In this document: positions 34,379 to 43,629 of the stretch, piece by piece
Layout of the letters: every line of letters begins with the position of its first letter
How positions within the stretch are numbered: position 1 is the stretch's first letter
Source: Pedobacter steynii
GTDB taxonomy: Bacteria > Bacteroidota > Bacteroidia > Sphingobacteriales > Sphingobacteriaceae
NCBI RefSeq assembly: GCF_900103665.1
Contig: NZ_FNGY01000001.1
Location: 978,445-1,042,444, forward strand
Length of the DNA stretch: 64,000 bases
Reading direction: 5' to 3'
Program-made: the position numbers and the translations under genes
The notes under the pieces: generated by a model
Seen by the model: the letters and a program-made list of their open reading frames with translations, nothing else
Told to the model about the DNA's origin: nothing
The model's database searches: none

Positions 34379-36517
34379 ATGCAAGAACTTCAATCACTGA
34401 AGGACATCTTCAAGGATAAACTATTTAAAATCCCTGATTATCAACGGGGATATGCTTGGGGAAAAAGACAATTAAAGGATTTCTGGGAAGATGTCATCAA
34501 CTTGCCATTAGAGAGATTTCATTATACCGGGATGCTCTCTCTCAAAAAAGTGGAGCAAAAGGTTTGGAAAAGCTGGAACGATGAAACGTGGCTACTAGAA
34601 GACCGTGGTTATAAACCTTTCCATATTGTTGATGGACAGCAGCGCCTCACTACTTTTGTCATTTTTATTCAGGCAATCACTGAATTCTTACAAAAACTAC
34701 CAGAAAATAAAGAAAAGAGCGAGGAGGATATCTATCTGGGAACCTTCAATCTTAAAAGCATCAAGGAAGAATATCTAGTGGTACAGAAGCCTCCTCAGTT
34801 CATCATCCGTACGCATAAGTTCGGTTATGAAATCGATAACCCCAGTTTTCAATTCCTCAAGTACCGCATCTTCAACGAAGAGGATAGTGGCACGATCCAA
34901 GAAACGTTTTATACGTTGAATTTAGAAAATGCCAAGAACTTCTTTGCTGAGAATTTAACTGCGTTTTATGAGAAGTATGATCTTGCTGAAATTGAGAAAA
35001 TTTTCAAGAAGCTTACCCAAAATCTTATGTTCAATGTCTATGAAATAAGTGATGATTTCGATGTTTTTGTAGCTTTTGAGACGATGAATAACAGAGGGAA
35101 GAAACTTTCCAATCTTGAGCTACTCAAAAACAGATTAATCTACTTGACTACTTTGTACGATGAGGAGGAATTGAGTTCTGATGACCGATTCGCGCTTCGA
35201 GAAAACATCAATGACTCTTGGAAAGAGGTTTATTACCAGTTGGGGAGAAATAAGAAAAATCCGTTGAACGACGATGATTTTTTGACCGCACACTGGATCA
35301 TGTACTTTCCATATACAAGGGAACGAGGTGATGATTATATCCGTTTTTTGCTCGAACATAAGTTTACGCCACAGAGTGTGTATACCAAAACAGAGGTTAA
35401 ACTTTCCTCTATAGAGGAAGTGGTCGAGATATGCGAGCGAGACAGCATCGAAGATGAAGAACTGGAGGAACTAATTCAAGAGGAAAGGATCGTCAAGCGG
35501 TCCAGGTTATCACCAAAGCAGATCAAAGACTATGTAAATAGCTTGAAATCAGCTGCTGTACATTGGTATAATACCCACAATCCGAAGAATAATAAGAATC
35601 TTACAGAAGAGGAATGCCTATGGATAGATAGGCTAAATAGGGTCGGGATTATTTATTTCAGACCACTGGTAACGGCTTCATTTCTTTCTAAAGGATTAGA
35701 TTCGAGAAAAAGGGTGGAACTTTTTGAGGCCATAGAGCGATTCATATTTATCGCATTTAGATTAAGCCGAACCGTTTCCAGTTACCGAAATAGTGAATTC
35801 TATCGGGCAGCCAGACAGCTGAGGAACGGTGAGATAGATTGTGTAGGACTGATCAACTTGTTAAATGAGCGTATGTCATTTTGCTTTTACAAGAACGATG
35901 GAGATGACAAAAAATACTTTGATCATGGTTATTTTCGAAAATTCATCGAAAAAAAATTTAAAAGTGGTGGTGGTTTTTACCATTGGAATGATCTGAAGTA
36001 TTTTCTATATGAATATGAGATGCAGAAGGTTAGAGAACGAGGAAGTCCTAAAATTGACTGGTCCCTTTTTGTTAAGGGCGAGAAGGATAGAGTGTCCGTT
36101 GAACACATCCTTCCCCAAACCTCAGATACTAAATATTGGAAAGTACGCTTTAAGGGTGTCAAGAAATCCCATCTTCCATTGCTGAAGGGGTCTCTCGGAA
36201 ACCTTTTACCACTTTCCCGGAGTATAAATTCGAGCCTTCAGAATGACGGCTTTGAAGAAAAAAAGATGCCGAAGTATAATGACCGGAACGAAAAGATTAG
36301 ACAGGGTTACCTGGACGGCTCGCATTCGGAAATTGAGGTTTCCCATTATGAGCATTGGGATGCCGACAATATCTATGACAGGGGGAAAAAGCTACTTGCA
36401 TTTATGGAAAAAAGATGGATGCTAAAGTTCGAAAACGAGCAGTTCTTGGCGGAGACGCTGTTTTTGGAGTTCATGTTGCCCGAAGAGGAAACTTCGGTTA
36501 TAGAACAGCAGCTGTAG
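34379..36517 (+). CDS. DUF262-DUF1524 protein (GmrSD-type modification-dependent nuclease)
   Basis: ATG at 34379 gives MQELQSLKDIFKDKLFKIPD; an open frame back to a TTG at 34118 is not protein-like. 712 residues. DUF262 (GmrS-like): KIPDYQRGYAWGKRQLKDFW (18-37) and HIVDGQQRLTTFVIF (82-96), which uses nucleotide. DUF1524 (GmrD-like): VSVEHILPQ (His about 574) with GNLLPLSRSIN (about 607-617), an HNH nuclease. Together these give the single-chain type IV enzyme that cuts DNA carrying modified, often glucosylated, cytosine. The IPDYQR and DGQQR motifs and the HNH core are intact. Confidence 0.85.
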   Translation: MQELQSLKDIFKDKLFKIPDYQRGYAWGKRQLKDFWEDVINLPLERFHYTGMLSLKKVEQKVWKSWNDETWLLEDRGYKPFHIVDGQQRLTTFVIFIQAITEFLQKLPENKEKSEEDIYLGTFNLKSIKEEYLVVQKPPQFIIRTHKFGYEIDNPSFQFLKYRIFNEEDSGTIQETFYTLNLENAKNFFAENLTAFYEKYDLAEIEKIFKKLTQNLMFNVYEISDDFDVFVAFETMNNRGKKLSNLELLKNRLIYLTTLYDEEELSSDDRFALRENINDSWKEVYYQLGRNKKNPLNDDDFLTAHWIMYFPYTRERGDDYIRFLLEHKFTPQSVYTKTEVKLSSIEEVVEICERDSIEDEELEELIQEERIVKRSRLSPKQIKDYVNSLKSAAVHWYNTHNPKNNKNLTEEECLWIDRLNRVGIIYFRPLVTASFLSKGLDSRKRVELFEAIERFIFIAFRLSRTVSSYRNSEFYRAARQLRNGEIDCVGLINLLNERMSFCFYKNDGDDKKYFDHGYFRKFIEKKFKSGGGFYHWNDLKYFLYEYEMQKVRERGSPKIDWSLFVKGEKDRVSVEHILPQTSDTKYWKVRFKGVKKSHLPLLKGSLGNLLPLSRSINSSLQNDGFEEKKMPKYNDRNEKIRQGYLDGSHSEIEVSHYEHWDADNIYDRGKKLLAFMEKRWMLKFENEQFLAETLFLEFMLPEEETSVIEQQL

Positions 36518-36601
36518 TCTATAGCACATAACGAGAAATATTTAAATTCGGATCCGGATTTAAGGGGTTTAACCGAATTTCTGGATCCACTAATATATGA
36601 T

Positions 36602-37135
36602 ATGGACATACCAGAGGATAATAATGCTGGGCAATGTAATTGCTTGGAGCCAATAGTAGATTTTGACACCCAGATTATTATTTTAGGTACGATGCCAGGA
36701 ATAGCGTCAATTGAGAAGGAGGAATATTATGCGAATGAAGATAATGTTTTCTGGGATATCATCTACCGCGTATTTAACCCTCCGCTTCCGGCTGATCGTC
36801 AAATTTTACTGAGTTACAGAGAGAAACTACAAGTGCTAAAGACTAATAGGATTGGTTTATGGGATACACTTTCGGCTTGCAACAGAAAGGGAAATCAAGA
36901 TCACCGAATTTCAGGCGAGAAAATAAATGATTTCGAGAGATTTTTTAGTGAGCATAATCAGATTCATACAATTATATTTAACGGTAAAAAATCATTGGAC
37001 TATTTCAGAGGGAAATATCCTAATTTATTGAAGACAATAAATTATCGGGTTTGGTATTCTACTAGCTCCTCCAGCCCTATAAATGCCTTTTATATTCTCT
37101 ACCAGTGGTCGGAGCTAAAGACCCTATTAATGTGA
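36602..37135 (+). CDS. DNA-deoxyinosine glycosylase-like protein (UDG superfamily)
   Basis: 177 residues. The motif DTQIIILGTMPGIASIEKEEYYANEDNVFWDIIYRVF matches the N-terminal GTMPG..S..E.yYa...N.FW segment of the hypoxanthine/uracil glycosylase group (family 6, Mug-like). GLWDTLSACNRKGNQDHRI and IIFNGKKSLDYF follow, and the end SSSSPINA fits the active-site loop. It would remove deaminated purine or uracil bases from DNA. It lies 84 bp after the GmrSD gene on the same strand, so both act on abnormal bases. Housekeeping versions exist elsewhere in genomes, so a defence role rests on position. Confidence 0.8.
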   Translation: MDIPEDNNAGQCNCLEPIVDFDTQIIILGTMPGIASIEKEEYYANEDNVFWDIIYRVFNPPLPADRQILLSYREKLQVLKTNRIGLWDTLSACNRKGNQDHRISGEKINDFERFFSEHNQIHTIIFNGKKSLDYFRGKYPNLLKTINYRVWYSTSSSSPINAFYILYQWSELKTLLM

Positions 37136-37464
37136 TAATATTTTTCAGTTTTATGTGTGACTTCTGCTAATAGTATTAGCAATAGGTGTATAGTAACTTA
37201 GATAAGCAAGTCGTTTGACTTTTGATGTCTAGACGATATGAGACATTTAATCAAAACGAGGATTATAAAATTTATTTTGTGTCCAATGGATAGGTTAAGC
37301 TCGTTATTTTTGAGAATAGAGTTAATCCATCTTCAAAGATTTGTGGAGGATTATTAAGAAGTTAACTGATGAACAAGTTACGATTTGTCGAGGTATATAT
37401 ATTATAGATTGTTCAGTATATACCAAGGTAATTTCTTATGATGCGTCATTCATAGTGTAAAAAA
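37136..37464. other. convergent intergenic stretch
   Basis: No ORF found. An inverted repeat TGCTAAT-AGT-ATTAGCA lies at 37165-37181 just after the glycosylase gene and is a weak terminator candidate without a T-tract. Otherwise I see no structure. Confidence 0.45.
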
Positions 37465-38085
37465 TCACTTATCTCTATGCGTAAGTTTGACATCTTCTAA
37501 TGTGGGGAAGTTATTGGTTTCTGCGTTCCTGACTAATTTCCTTACAATAGCAACATCCTGGATATAGGTGTCAATTTGAATCGTTTCGGTATTACCAAAG
37601 CTTTTTGGTTCATCTAGCATTCGTCTATATAGGTCGTAAAAATCTGATTCGCCATTTCTAAAAGCTCTGTAGTTTGCTTCAATTCTCAAGCCTTGATGAA
37701 AGCCAATTAGTAAGGCTGCGTGACTTGAAATAATGGTTAAAAATAGCTTCGAGAAATAATCTTCATCAATTAGTTGAGTAATTATTGGAATTAAAATTGA
37801 GATGGGGATCGTCCAAAGCAAGCAGTAATAATGAAAATTCTTAAATTTTTCAGCTTGATTTTTCCAAAAAAGGAGTGTTCCTCTTATTCTTGAATAATGT
37901 TGGGTCAGTATTTTTTTTCCCTCATCTGAAAAGTAAAGAGATTCATTAAATGAATCGCCTCCAGGATGTAATTGTATTTTTCTTAGAATTGCATTTAATG
38001 TTGGCAAAAAGGCTGCGATCGCCACCAAACAATAAGCTACAATAGCAATTACCCAACCATTCAAATTACAAGGGAATACATTCAT
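37465..38085 (-). CDS. SLATT-like membrane protein (candidate pore/effector)
   Basis: 206 residues. Membrane helices at about 10-30, 83-103 and 112-130, with a charged C-terminal helix bundle. The pattern of an early helix, a cytoplasmic HYSRIRGTLLFWKNQAEKFKNFHYYCLL block before a paired hydrophobic segment, then QGLRIEANYRAFRNGESDFYDLYRRMLDE, resembles SLATT/DUF4231 proteins. These are membrane effectors in nucleotide-signalling and conflict systems, thought to form pores that kill the infected cell. It lies 74 bp after the small ORF in the SinR/nuclease unit. The SLATT call is by pattern. Confidence 0.55.
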   Translation of the reverse strand: MNVFPCNLNGWVIAIVAYCLVAIAAFLPTLNAILRKIQLHPGGDSFNESLYFSDEGKKILTQHYSRIRGTLLFWKNQAEKFKNFHYYCLLWTIPISILIPIITQLIDEDYFSKLFLTIISSHAALLIGFHQGLRIEANYRAFRNGESDFYDLYRRMLDEPKSFGNTETIQIDTYIQDVAIVRKLVRNAETNNFPTLEDVKLTHRDK

Positions 38086-38158
38086 GGTAAAATAGACTTT
38101 AAGATTCTCTCTGACATAGTTAGTTTCGATATCTAAATAAGGATCAATTTTTGCTAAG

Positions 38159-38413
38159 TTATCTTAATAAAATCACAGCACCAAATTTTCCATTTTCACT
38201 TATAGATTTGTTGCCAATCAGTAAATGAGTAGGTTTTGTCAATCTAGAAATAAGCCAGAGATCTTTTAAAAAAACAAGAATGTAAGAAGATAACCGTAAC
38301 GGCTGACATATTTTGCTCTGGAATAGATGTGGTGCTTTATTATGCAACACTGGTGTACTTTTGTCGGGATATCTAGCGTGTCCTAATTGCTGAAAAGTCT
38401 CTATGGCTTGCAT
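38159..38413 (-). CDS. small ORF overlapping the nuclease gene end
   Basis: 84 residues (MQAIETFQQLGHARYPDKST...SENGKFGAVILLR). Its ATG lies in a 13-nt overlap with the end of the nuclease gene, which would give coupled translation. It could also be an alternative C-terminal extension reached by a -1/+1 frameshift. Composition is basic and partly hydrophobic (SSYILVFLKDLWLISRL). No family recognised. It is retained because the overlap and the length are hard to explain as chance, but it may be non-coding. Confidence 0.4.
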   Translation of the reverse strand: MQAIETFQQLGHARYPDKSTPVLHNKAPHLFQSKICQPLRLSSYILVFLKDLWLISRLTKPTHLLIGNKSISENGKFGAVILLR

Positions 38414-40227
38414 ATAATGTAAACTGAGGCATTATGTTCTCTACAAGAAGCTATTAATGAAGATATTTGCCACAAAATTTGAATTGCTTCTTTACGTTGA
38501 GCAAAATCAAGGTCGAGTTTAAGCTTATTCAAATTAGTTTCTAAAAGTTTTTTTGAGATAAAATTCACCATGAGATAGACAGATTTTTTATGATTGGGCA
38601 TTACTCTAATAGTCTCAAAACGCTCAATGAAATCTTCTACTGATGATCCTGTTCTTAACCGCGGTATTTTTGATACTATTTTATCTTTTTTATAATAAGA
38701 ATTCCAAAACGTTTTTTTTCGATTGATTTGTGTATTTGGTAGATTAAATACATGCATGTTTTTTTGAGCTTGACCTATTATTTCAGTAAATGCTGTTGCG
38801 GAGAATTTACTATTATTTGTCTTGGAATGCACGAGGGAAATTTCAGAATCTTTGATTATTATATGATCTGCCCATTCTCCACCCAGATCATCTAATACTA
38901 TGAAATCACTATTTTTGAATCGTTCCTCCACATAGTTAAATGCAGAGTTTTTGTTAAAGAATTTGGAGCTTTTTGACAAATTTCCTTTTTCCGTTGTAAT
39001 ACCATTAACGGAACCTTCATCTATAAATATACTGAGAAACTGTTCTATACTTCCCAAAAGCATGCTGTCTTTGAATAATTTTCGATTCGCATAAGTATAA
39101 TCGCACTGGTCAAAATTTATAAAAAAGGTGCTTCTATTATTTGTGAAATCCATGAAAGAAATAGACGTGTCATTATTTCTTAAAAGATCTAGATTTCTCA
39201 GGCGGTTTGAATAAATTCGTATGCTCTTTTCGCCAAGTTTTACTTTTAAATCTTTATAAATGGGATTTTCTGGATTTACTACCAGATAAGTATAGTTATC
39301 TTCACCCAAGTTTAATTTTAAAAACTGACTTAATTTCGTGATTAGCTTGTTAATATTGATTTTTCTGGGCAAGTAGTCTTTGTATTTATATTGAGCTCCT
39401 TCTATAGTGCCATTTTCGATTTCATCAAGTAAACGAGTGAATAAAATAGTTAAGGAAATAGGAGTTAAATTATCTCTCTCTTTAGAGTATTCGTAAGGCT
39501 TAGCAAATAAATCTAATGGAGTTTCTTTTTCAATAAAGTTTTCAATTAGAGAAATCAAGTGCGATGTCCAGTCGACGAGCTTAATTATTGATGTTTTTTC
39601 ACCTGATTTCGCAATTCTTGATGTGTTGAGTGATATAGTAAAGCGATCGTTCTCATTGTTCAGTCTTAAAAAATTCAACATATATGTATTTGCCCCTACA
39701 TAATTAAAACTATCTTTAAGACTCTCAGAAACAACTATACGGGCCTTCATTGCAGTACTACTGGTATCAAGGTTATCCATAGACAATTTTTCCAGCAATG
39801 ATTTAGTTGTGAATAGAACTCCGCTTATTACTTCATATGGAATAGATTCCACTGTTTGCATTATACTTCTAAGCCCTGAAATATTTTTCTTTGTTATTAT
39901 GAGGTAATTACCAAAATCTATTAAAAAAAGGTAGGCTAACTTGACCTCCTCCCAATATTTTATTGGTTCAGAAATAAATGATGCTTCCGTATGATACTTC
40001 AATATTAATGCTGACAATTTATAAGGCTTACCGTTCAGACTTACTCCTTCTTTCAATTCTAATTTATCTAAAATTATACAAGACAAATCTGCTTTTTCAC
40101 CTTTAGATTGTTGAAAAAGATTTGTTATTGCTCTTTTGGAGTAAAATTTATTACTAAGCTTTTTATAAATATAGACGTTTTCATTCAGTACAATCTTAGC
40201 GAAGTTCTCTGTTGTTTTTTTGCTCAT
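38401..40227 (-). CDS. large protein with PD-(D/E)xK-like nuclease domain
   Basis: ATG at 40227 gives MSKKTTENFAKIVLNEN, 13 bp after the stop of the SinR-like gene; an ATG at 40266 is possible. 608 residues. The N-terminal ~440 residues are unassigned alpha/beta. In the last third, FIVLDDLGGEWADHIIIKDSEISLVHSKTNNSKFSATAFTEIIGQAQKN has the restriction-enzyme-like pattern of an acidic strand (E-WAD), then a strand ending in xHxK, then a Gln-helix. The protein ends IICKP. DNA or RNA cleavage is inferred. It is coupled to a Cas2/SinR-like protein and lies downstream of the palindrome at 40561. Confidence 0.65.
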   Translation of the reverse strand: MSKKTTENFAKIVLNENVYIYKKLSNKFYSKRAITNLFQQSKGEKADLSCIILDKLELKEGVSLNGKPYKLSALILKYHTEASFISEPIKYWEEVKLAYLFLIDFGNYLIITKKNISGLRSIMQTVESIPYEVISGVLFTTKSLLEKLSMDNLDTSSTAMKARIVVSESLKDSFNYVGANTYMLNFLRLNNENDRFTISLNTSRIAKSGEKTSIIKLVDWTSHLISLIENFIEKETPLDLFAKPYEYSKERDNLTPISLTILFTRLLDEIENGTIEGAQYKYKDYLPRKININKLITKLSQFLKLNLGEDNYTYLVVNPENPIYKDLKVKLGEKSIRIYSNRLRNLDLLRNNDTSISFMDFTNNRSTFFINFDQCDYTYANRKLFKDSMLLGSIEQFLSIFIDEGSVNGITTEKGNLSKSSKFFNKNSAFNYVEERFKNSDFIVLDDLGGEWADHIIIKDSEISLVHSKTNNSKFSATAFTEIIGQAQKNMHVFNLPNTQINRKKTFWNSYYKKDKIVSKIPRLRTGSSVEDFIERFETIRVMPNHKKSVYLMVNFISKKLLETNLNKLKLDLDFAQRKEAIQILWQISSLIASCREHNASVYIICKP

Positions 40228-40240
40228 AATATTAACTATT

Positions 40241-40510
40241 TCATAGTCCAACAAATTCCGACGCATTTATAGCAACGGCTTTTTCAATAATTGCTTGAAG
40301 ACTTTTGCATGTTGTTTTAAGATTAATAAGCGCCTGATCAGAGCTTTTTTTAGGATGCCATAACGTGGTATTTGGTAAAACGTATGTCTTTGGATCATTT
40401 GTATTTTTAAAATGATCATGGTACCCTAATTTTTCCATATCTGCTTTAACTTGCGAATACGATTTATTAACATCGTATGATATTAATAAGTTTCCGATAG
40501 TTGTTCCCAT
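40241..40510 (-). CDS. SinR/Cas2-like small ferredoxin-fold protein
   Basis: 89 residues. The start MGTTIGNLLISYDVNKSYSQVKADMEKLGYHDHF, with a strand ending in YDVN followed by a helix, then KTYVLPNTTLWHPKKSSDQALINLKTTCKSLQ, resembles the SinR-family/VapD-Cas2 fold (first strand with a conserved Asp, LPNTTLW second half). Cas2-like proteins of this kind act as ribonucleases or dimeric scaffolds. First gene of the minus-strand unit with the nuclease, the small ORF and the SLATT-like protein; its promoter carries a 16-bp palindrome and the island palindrome. Confidence 0.7.
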   Translation of the reverse strand: MGTTIGNLLISYDVNKSYSQVKADMEKLGYHDHFKNTNDPKTYVLPNTTLWHPKKSSDQALINLKTTCKSLQAIIEKAVAINASEFVGL

Positions 40511-40537
40511 AGTATTATCTTTAATTTTTGTAAATGT

Positions 40538-40553
40538 ATACTGTTGACAGTAT
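40538..40553. promoter_or_regulatory. 16-bp palindrome in the SinR-nuclease promoter
   Basis: ATACTGTTGACAGTAT is an inverted repeat with 7-bp arms and a TG centre. It lies 28 bp upstream of the SinR-like start and just upstream of a TACATTTA promoter box on the minus strand, so bound protein would block or aid polymerase. Confidence 0.5.
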
Positions 40554-40560
40554 TAAAGAA

Positions 40561-40574
40561 TACGGTTTTCCGTA
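40561..40574. promoter_or_regulatory. island palindrome copy 1 (TACGG-TTTT-CCGTA)
   Basis: A perfect 5+5 inverted repeat 51 bp upstream of the SinR-like start, next to the 16-bp palindrome. Same motif as at 41041 and 48718. Confidence 0.65.
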
Positions 40575-41040
40575 ACTAACGGGAATCGATATGAATTTTG
40601 ATATGTGTTTCAAGATGTTGAATGATAGGTGTTTGTGCTTTTTAGTATAAAAAATCAATTTTCATTGAAATTTTCTTGAACCCATTGGGAATCAAATCTT
40701 GTTCGAATGTTAGCGTTTAAATAATATGCGATATGGTTCTAATTCTACTCAATACATCAATCACGATTTATTATGTGCGTTTTTAATTTCGTGGCATAAA
40801 TATTAATTTTTGGTTATTATACTGTAGATCATAGTATTGGTATGCGAGGATTATCTTCAACATTAATACCTATAGTGCAGTTGTTTAATTTTTATCTTGA
40901 AGCTAGATATCAGGCTTAGTCTGTTTTTTGTATTTATAAATTCGTGTTTTCTGGACCCATTTAATTTTCTCATTTTATAAATAGAGCTCATGGATTAGAC
41001 TGGTGCTATTCTAACCCGATTTTATAAAATTTCTATGTTT

Positions 41041-41054
41041 TACGGTTAACCGTA
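41041..41054. promoter_or_regulatory. island palindrome copy 2 (TACGGTTAACCGTA)
   Basis: Here the four central bases (TTAA) also make the site fully palindromic over 14 bp. It lies 232 bp upstream of the TerY-P operon start and 62 bp upstream of the DUF3892-like remnant. Confidence 0.65.
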
Positions 41055-41116
41055 TTTAATAGCACTATATAATTAACAATTTGCATTATAATATTAGTCT
41101 TTTTAATAAAACTATT

Positions 41117-41197
41117 ATGGCAACTTATCAAGTTATTTGCATCAACAAGCTCAATATAACGAGGTTTTATGAATATATTACTCAGGCTGGGTATTAG
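41117..41197 (+). pseudogene. 26-codon remnant resembling the start of DUF3892 proteins
   Basis: The ATG at 41117 encodes MATYQVICINKLN, then ITRFYEYITQAGY and a stop. DUF3892 proteins begin with a closely similar MA.YQVTCINKPNR...HEHIT string, as I recall. A truncated copy is the simplest reading; a functional leader peptide for the TerY-P operon is an alternative. The rest of 40575-41285 holds no other gene. Confidence 0.4.
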
Positions 41198-41285
41198 CCG
41201 TAGCCGAATCTTTAGTAAGATACTTTTTGTGCTATGTATTTTTTTCTTAATTTGCCGTTAAACTTAACGCTCACTCTCTTTTCTA

Positions 41286-42656
41286 TTGGAAACTCATGCT
41301 TATTTTACTGATATTCGCGTACATATTCTCGCTGAACTTGAGACTGCAAAAGTCTCTATTTATGTCGCTGTCGCTTGGTTTACTGATGCCAGACTTTTCA
41401 ATGTAATCTGCAAAAAGGCCACTGAAGGGATTGATGTACAGTTGATCATTGTAGATGATCATATAAATAGTAGCTCATCGCTTCGCTACGAAGAACTAAT
41501 TGATGCAGGGGGACGTTTTTTTTCTATTGATTCTGCGCGTTTTGGTAATCTGATGCATAATAAATTCTGTGTTATTGACGCTTCAACAACTATTACCGGC
41601 TCTTTTAACTGGAGTATCCGGGCTGGAAGTAATCATGAAAATATTACTGTTACTAAAGATAATACGGTACTCGCCGAATCTTTTCTTTCTGAATTTAAAA
41701 GTATTAAGGTACAGTATCATGGGCATGATGTCTTAAAGATCTTTGATGCGATAGCGATAAATAAAAGACTTCAAGTGATCAAAGGACTTATTGATCTTGA
41801 TGAGACAGAAATGATTCAGTCCCATGTAGACAAGATTGCTGAGTTTGAATTGACTAGTGAAATACTTGGGTTGTTAGAGCTAGTGGATAGTAAGCGGTAT
41901 GTACGGGCTTATGAGGCGATTGATCAGTATCTCAAAAAAAATCAGGCTCTTACTGTTGATGATGAAGTTAGACTAATGAGGATCCGGTGGGAAATCAAAT
42001 ATCTGGAAATAGAGATTATTTCTATGGAAAACGAGAGATCGACTATACAGAAGATGATATCGGATTTCGTACATGCTTATACACTTGCTTTTGGTGATAT
42101 GATCAAAAGAATCTTACAGCTGAAAAAGGAAAAAATTGCGCAGCAAGGAAATAGTAAGGGAAAAAAAATTGAACAAGCTGAAAAAGCATATCGGGAATAT
42201 GAGCAGTATTTTGATCGGGAAAAGCAGAAAAATTCCTTAAAACTGAGCGAAGATGAACGCAGAGAGATGGATGGGCTCAAGCGTAAAGCAGTAGTACTTT
42301 GCCATCCTGATAAATTCCCGGGAGACGTGCAGATGCAGCAAAATGCTGAACGTATTTTTAAAGAGCTGATGAATTCTTATGATAACAATGATATTGCCAA
42401 GGTAAGAGAGATACTCTCCAATTTAGAGAGTGGGTTATATGATATTGAGGATAGGAAGCAGATAAATAAATTTGATGCATTGATGAAACAGCTTGAAGTA
42501 ATGAAGGCCAAGTATGCCCAGCTACAGGTTGAATTGAGCTTGCTCTATAAGGATAAGACCTATAAGGATATCCGCTCGATACGAGATATGGATGAGTATT
42601 TTAGGGATGAACGTCTGCGATATGAAAGCGAATTAAACAATTTAGAATATGAGTGA
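41286..42656 (+). CDS. PLD-like nuclease fused to a J-like domain (TerY-P operon)
   Basis: 456 residues. No earlier ATG exists in frame (a stop lies 19 bp upstream), so a TTG start at 41286 is assigned. Residues 1-150 form one phospholipase D repeat with HNKFCVIDASTTITGSFNWS (HxKxxxxD at His91, Lys93, Asp98, then GSxN); a dimer would build one active site, as in Nuc-type nucleases. Residues about 200-330 are coiled coil. Around 325-385, KRKAVVLCHPDKFPGD with a following helix resembles a DnaJ domain with its HPD motif. Overlaps the vWA gene by 8 nt. It could be the effector of the system. Confidence 0.75.
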   Translation: METHAYFTDIRVHILAELETAKVSIYVAVAWFTDARLFNVICKKATEGIDVQLIIVDDHINSSSSLRYEELIDAGGRFFSIDSARFGNLMHNKFCVIDASTTITGSFNWSIRAGSNHENITVTKDNTVLAESFLSEFKSIKVQYHGHDVLKIFDAIAINKRLQVIKGLIDLDETEMIQSHVDKIAEFELTSEILGLLELVDSKRYVRAYEAIDQYLKKNQALTVDDEVRLMRIRWEIKYLEIEIISMENERSTIQKMISDFVHAYTLAFGDMIKRILQLKKEKIAQQGNSKGKKIEQAEKAYREYEQYFDREKQKNSLKLSEDERREMDGLKRKAVVLCHPDKFPGDVQMQQNAERIFKELMNSYDNNDIAKVREILSNLESGLYDIEDRKQINKFDALMKQLEVMKAKYAQLQVELSLLYKDKTYKDIRSIRDMDEYFRDERLRYESELNNLEYE

Positions 42657-43629
42657 AGATAACAGATTGTTGGCGAACGCATTGTCTAGTCAGATTGCTG
42701 CGGAAAATTCCGCTTCGACGCTTTTTGGGCTGAAAGGAATGGCGCTAAGTCCTCTGGCGTATGCAGCAAGAGTGACAAGAAAAAATCCATGTGCATTTGT
42801 CTTATTGCTTGATCAGTCCTTTTCAATGTCTTCAAAGATGAGCAATGGAATAAGTAGGGCTCAAGTAGTGACAGACATAGTAAATGACATGCTTGAGAAC
42901 TTGATAATGAAATGTCAGAGAGATAGTATTGTTCGGGAATATTTTGATGTGATGGTGATTGGCTATGGTAAAACCGAGGGTTCACAAAGAGTAAGTTTCG
43001 GCTGGGAAGGAAATCTTGAGGGAAGAAGCTGGGTAAATATTAGTGAACTCAAGAATAATGTTTACAAGACAGATGTAGTGGCAACCCAGAAGCAGATGCC
43101 TTGGGGTCTGATTCCGAATACCCAAACAAAAAAAATATGGATAAATCCCTATAGTGTGGCTAATACGCCAATGAAAGAGGCACTTCGACTGTGTCGCGAA
43201 GAACTTTTAGACTGGACTGCAGAGCATCCGGAAAGCTTTCCGCCGATGGTATTCAATATTACGGATGGATTTCCAACTGATGTTGCAACACTAAAAGAGT
43301 TGGTTGATAGCTGTGAGGAGATCAAAAAAACGGGTACAGATGATGGTCAGACACTTCTCTTTAACTGCCTAATCACGGATGGAGTCGAGAATATTCTACC
43401 CTCTCATGGTACTGCACTCGGTTTTGAAGGTAACGATTTTCATATGTCTTTATATGAAGGTGCAAGCTTTCTTCCCCATGAGCTAAAAAAAATGGCCAGT
43501 AAGGTGTTTGGTGATGAACGCTTTGTATTAGGACGTACAAAAGGAGTTATATTGAACTCAACCGCTTCAAGTTTAATTAATTTACTTACTATAGGAACTA
43601 TGATTACCCTTGCCAATGTCGCCGATTAA
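42649..43629 (+). CDS. TerY-type vWA domain protein
   Basis: 326 residues. The metal-ion-dependent adhesion site DQSFSMSSKM (DxSxS at Asp55-Ser59) lies on the first strand FVLLLDQSFSM; later strands include FDVMVIGYGKTEG and MVFNITDGFPTD, where the TDG forms another part of the site. This is the TerY form of vWA, the hub of TerY-P triads. It would bind partners in a phosphorylation-dependent way. Overlaps the gene on either side (8 nt and 14 nt). Confidence 0.85.
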   Translation: MSEDNRLLANALSSQIAAENSASTLFGLKGMALSPLAYAARVTRKNPCAFVLLLDQSFSMSSKMSNGISRAQVVTDIVNDMLENLIMKCQRDSIVREYFDVMVIGYGKTEGSQRVSFGWEGNLEGRSWVNISELKNNVYKTDVVATQKQMPWGLIPNTQTKKIWINPYSVANTPMKEALRLCREELLDWTAEHPESFPPMVFNITDGFPTDVATLKELVDSCEEIKKTGTDDGQTLLFNCLITDGVENILPSHGTALGFEGNDFHMSLYEGASFLPHELKKMASKVFGDERFVLGRTKGVILNSTASSLINLLTIGTMITLANVAD

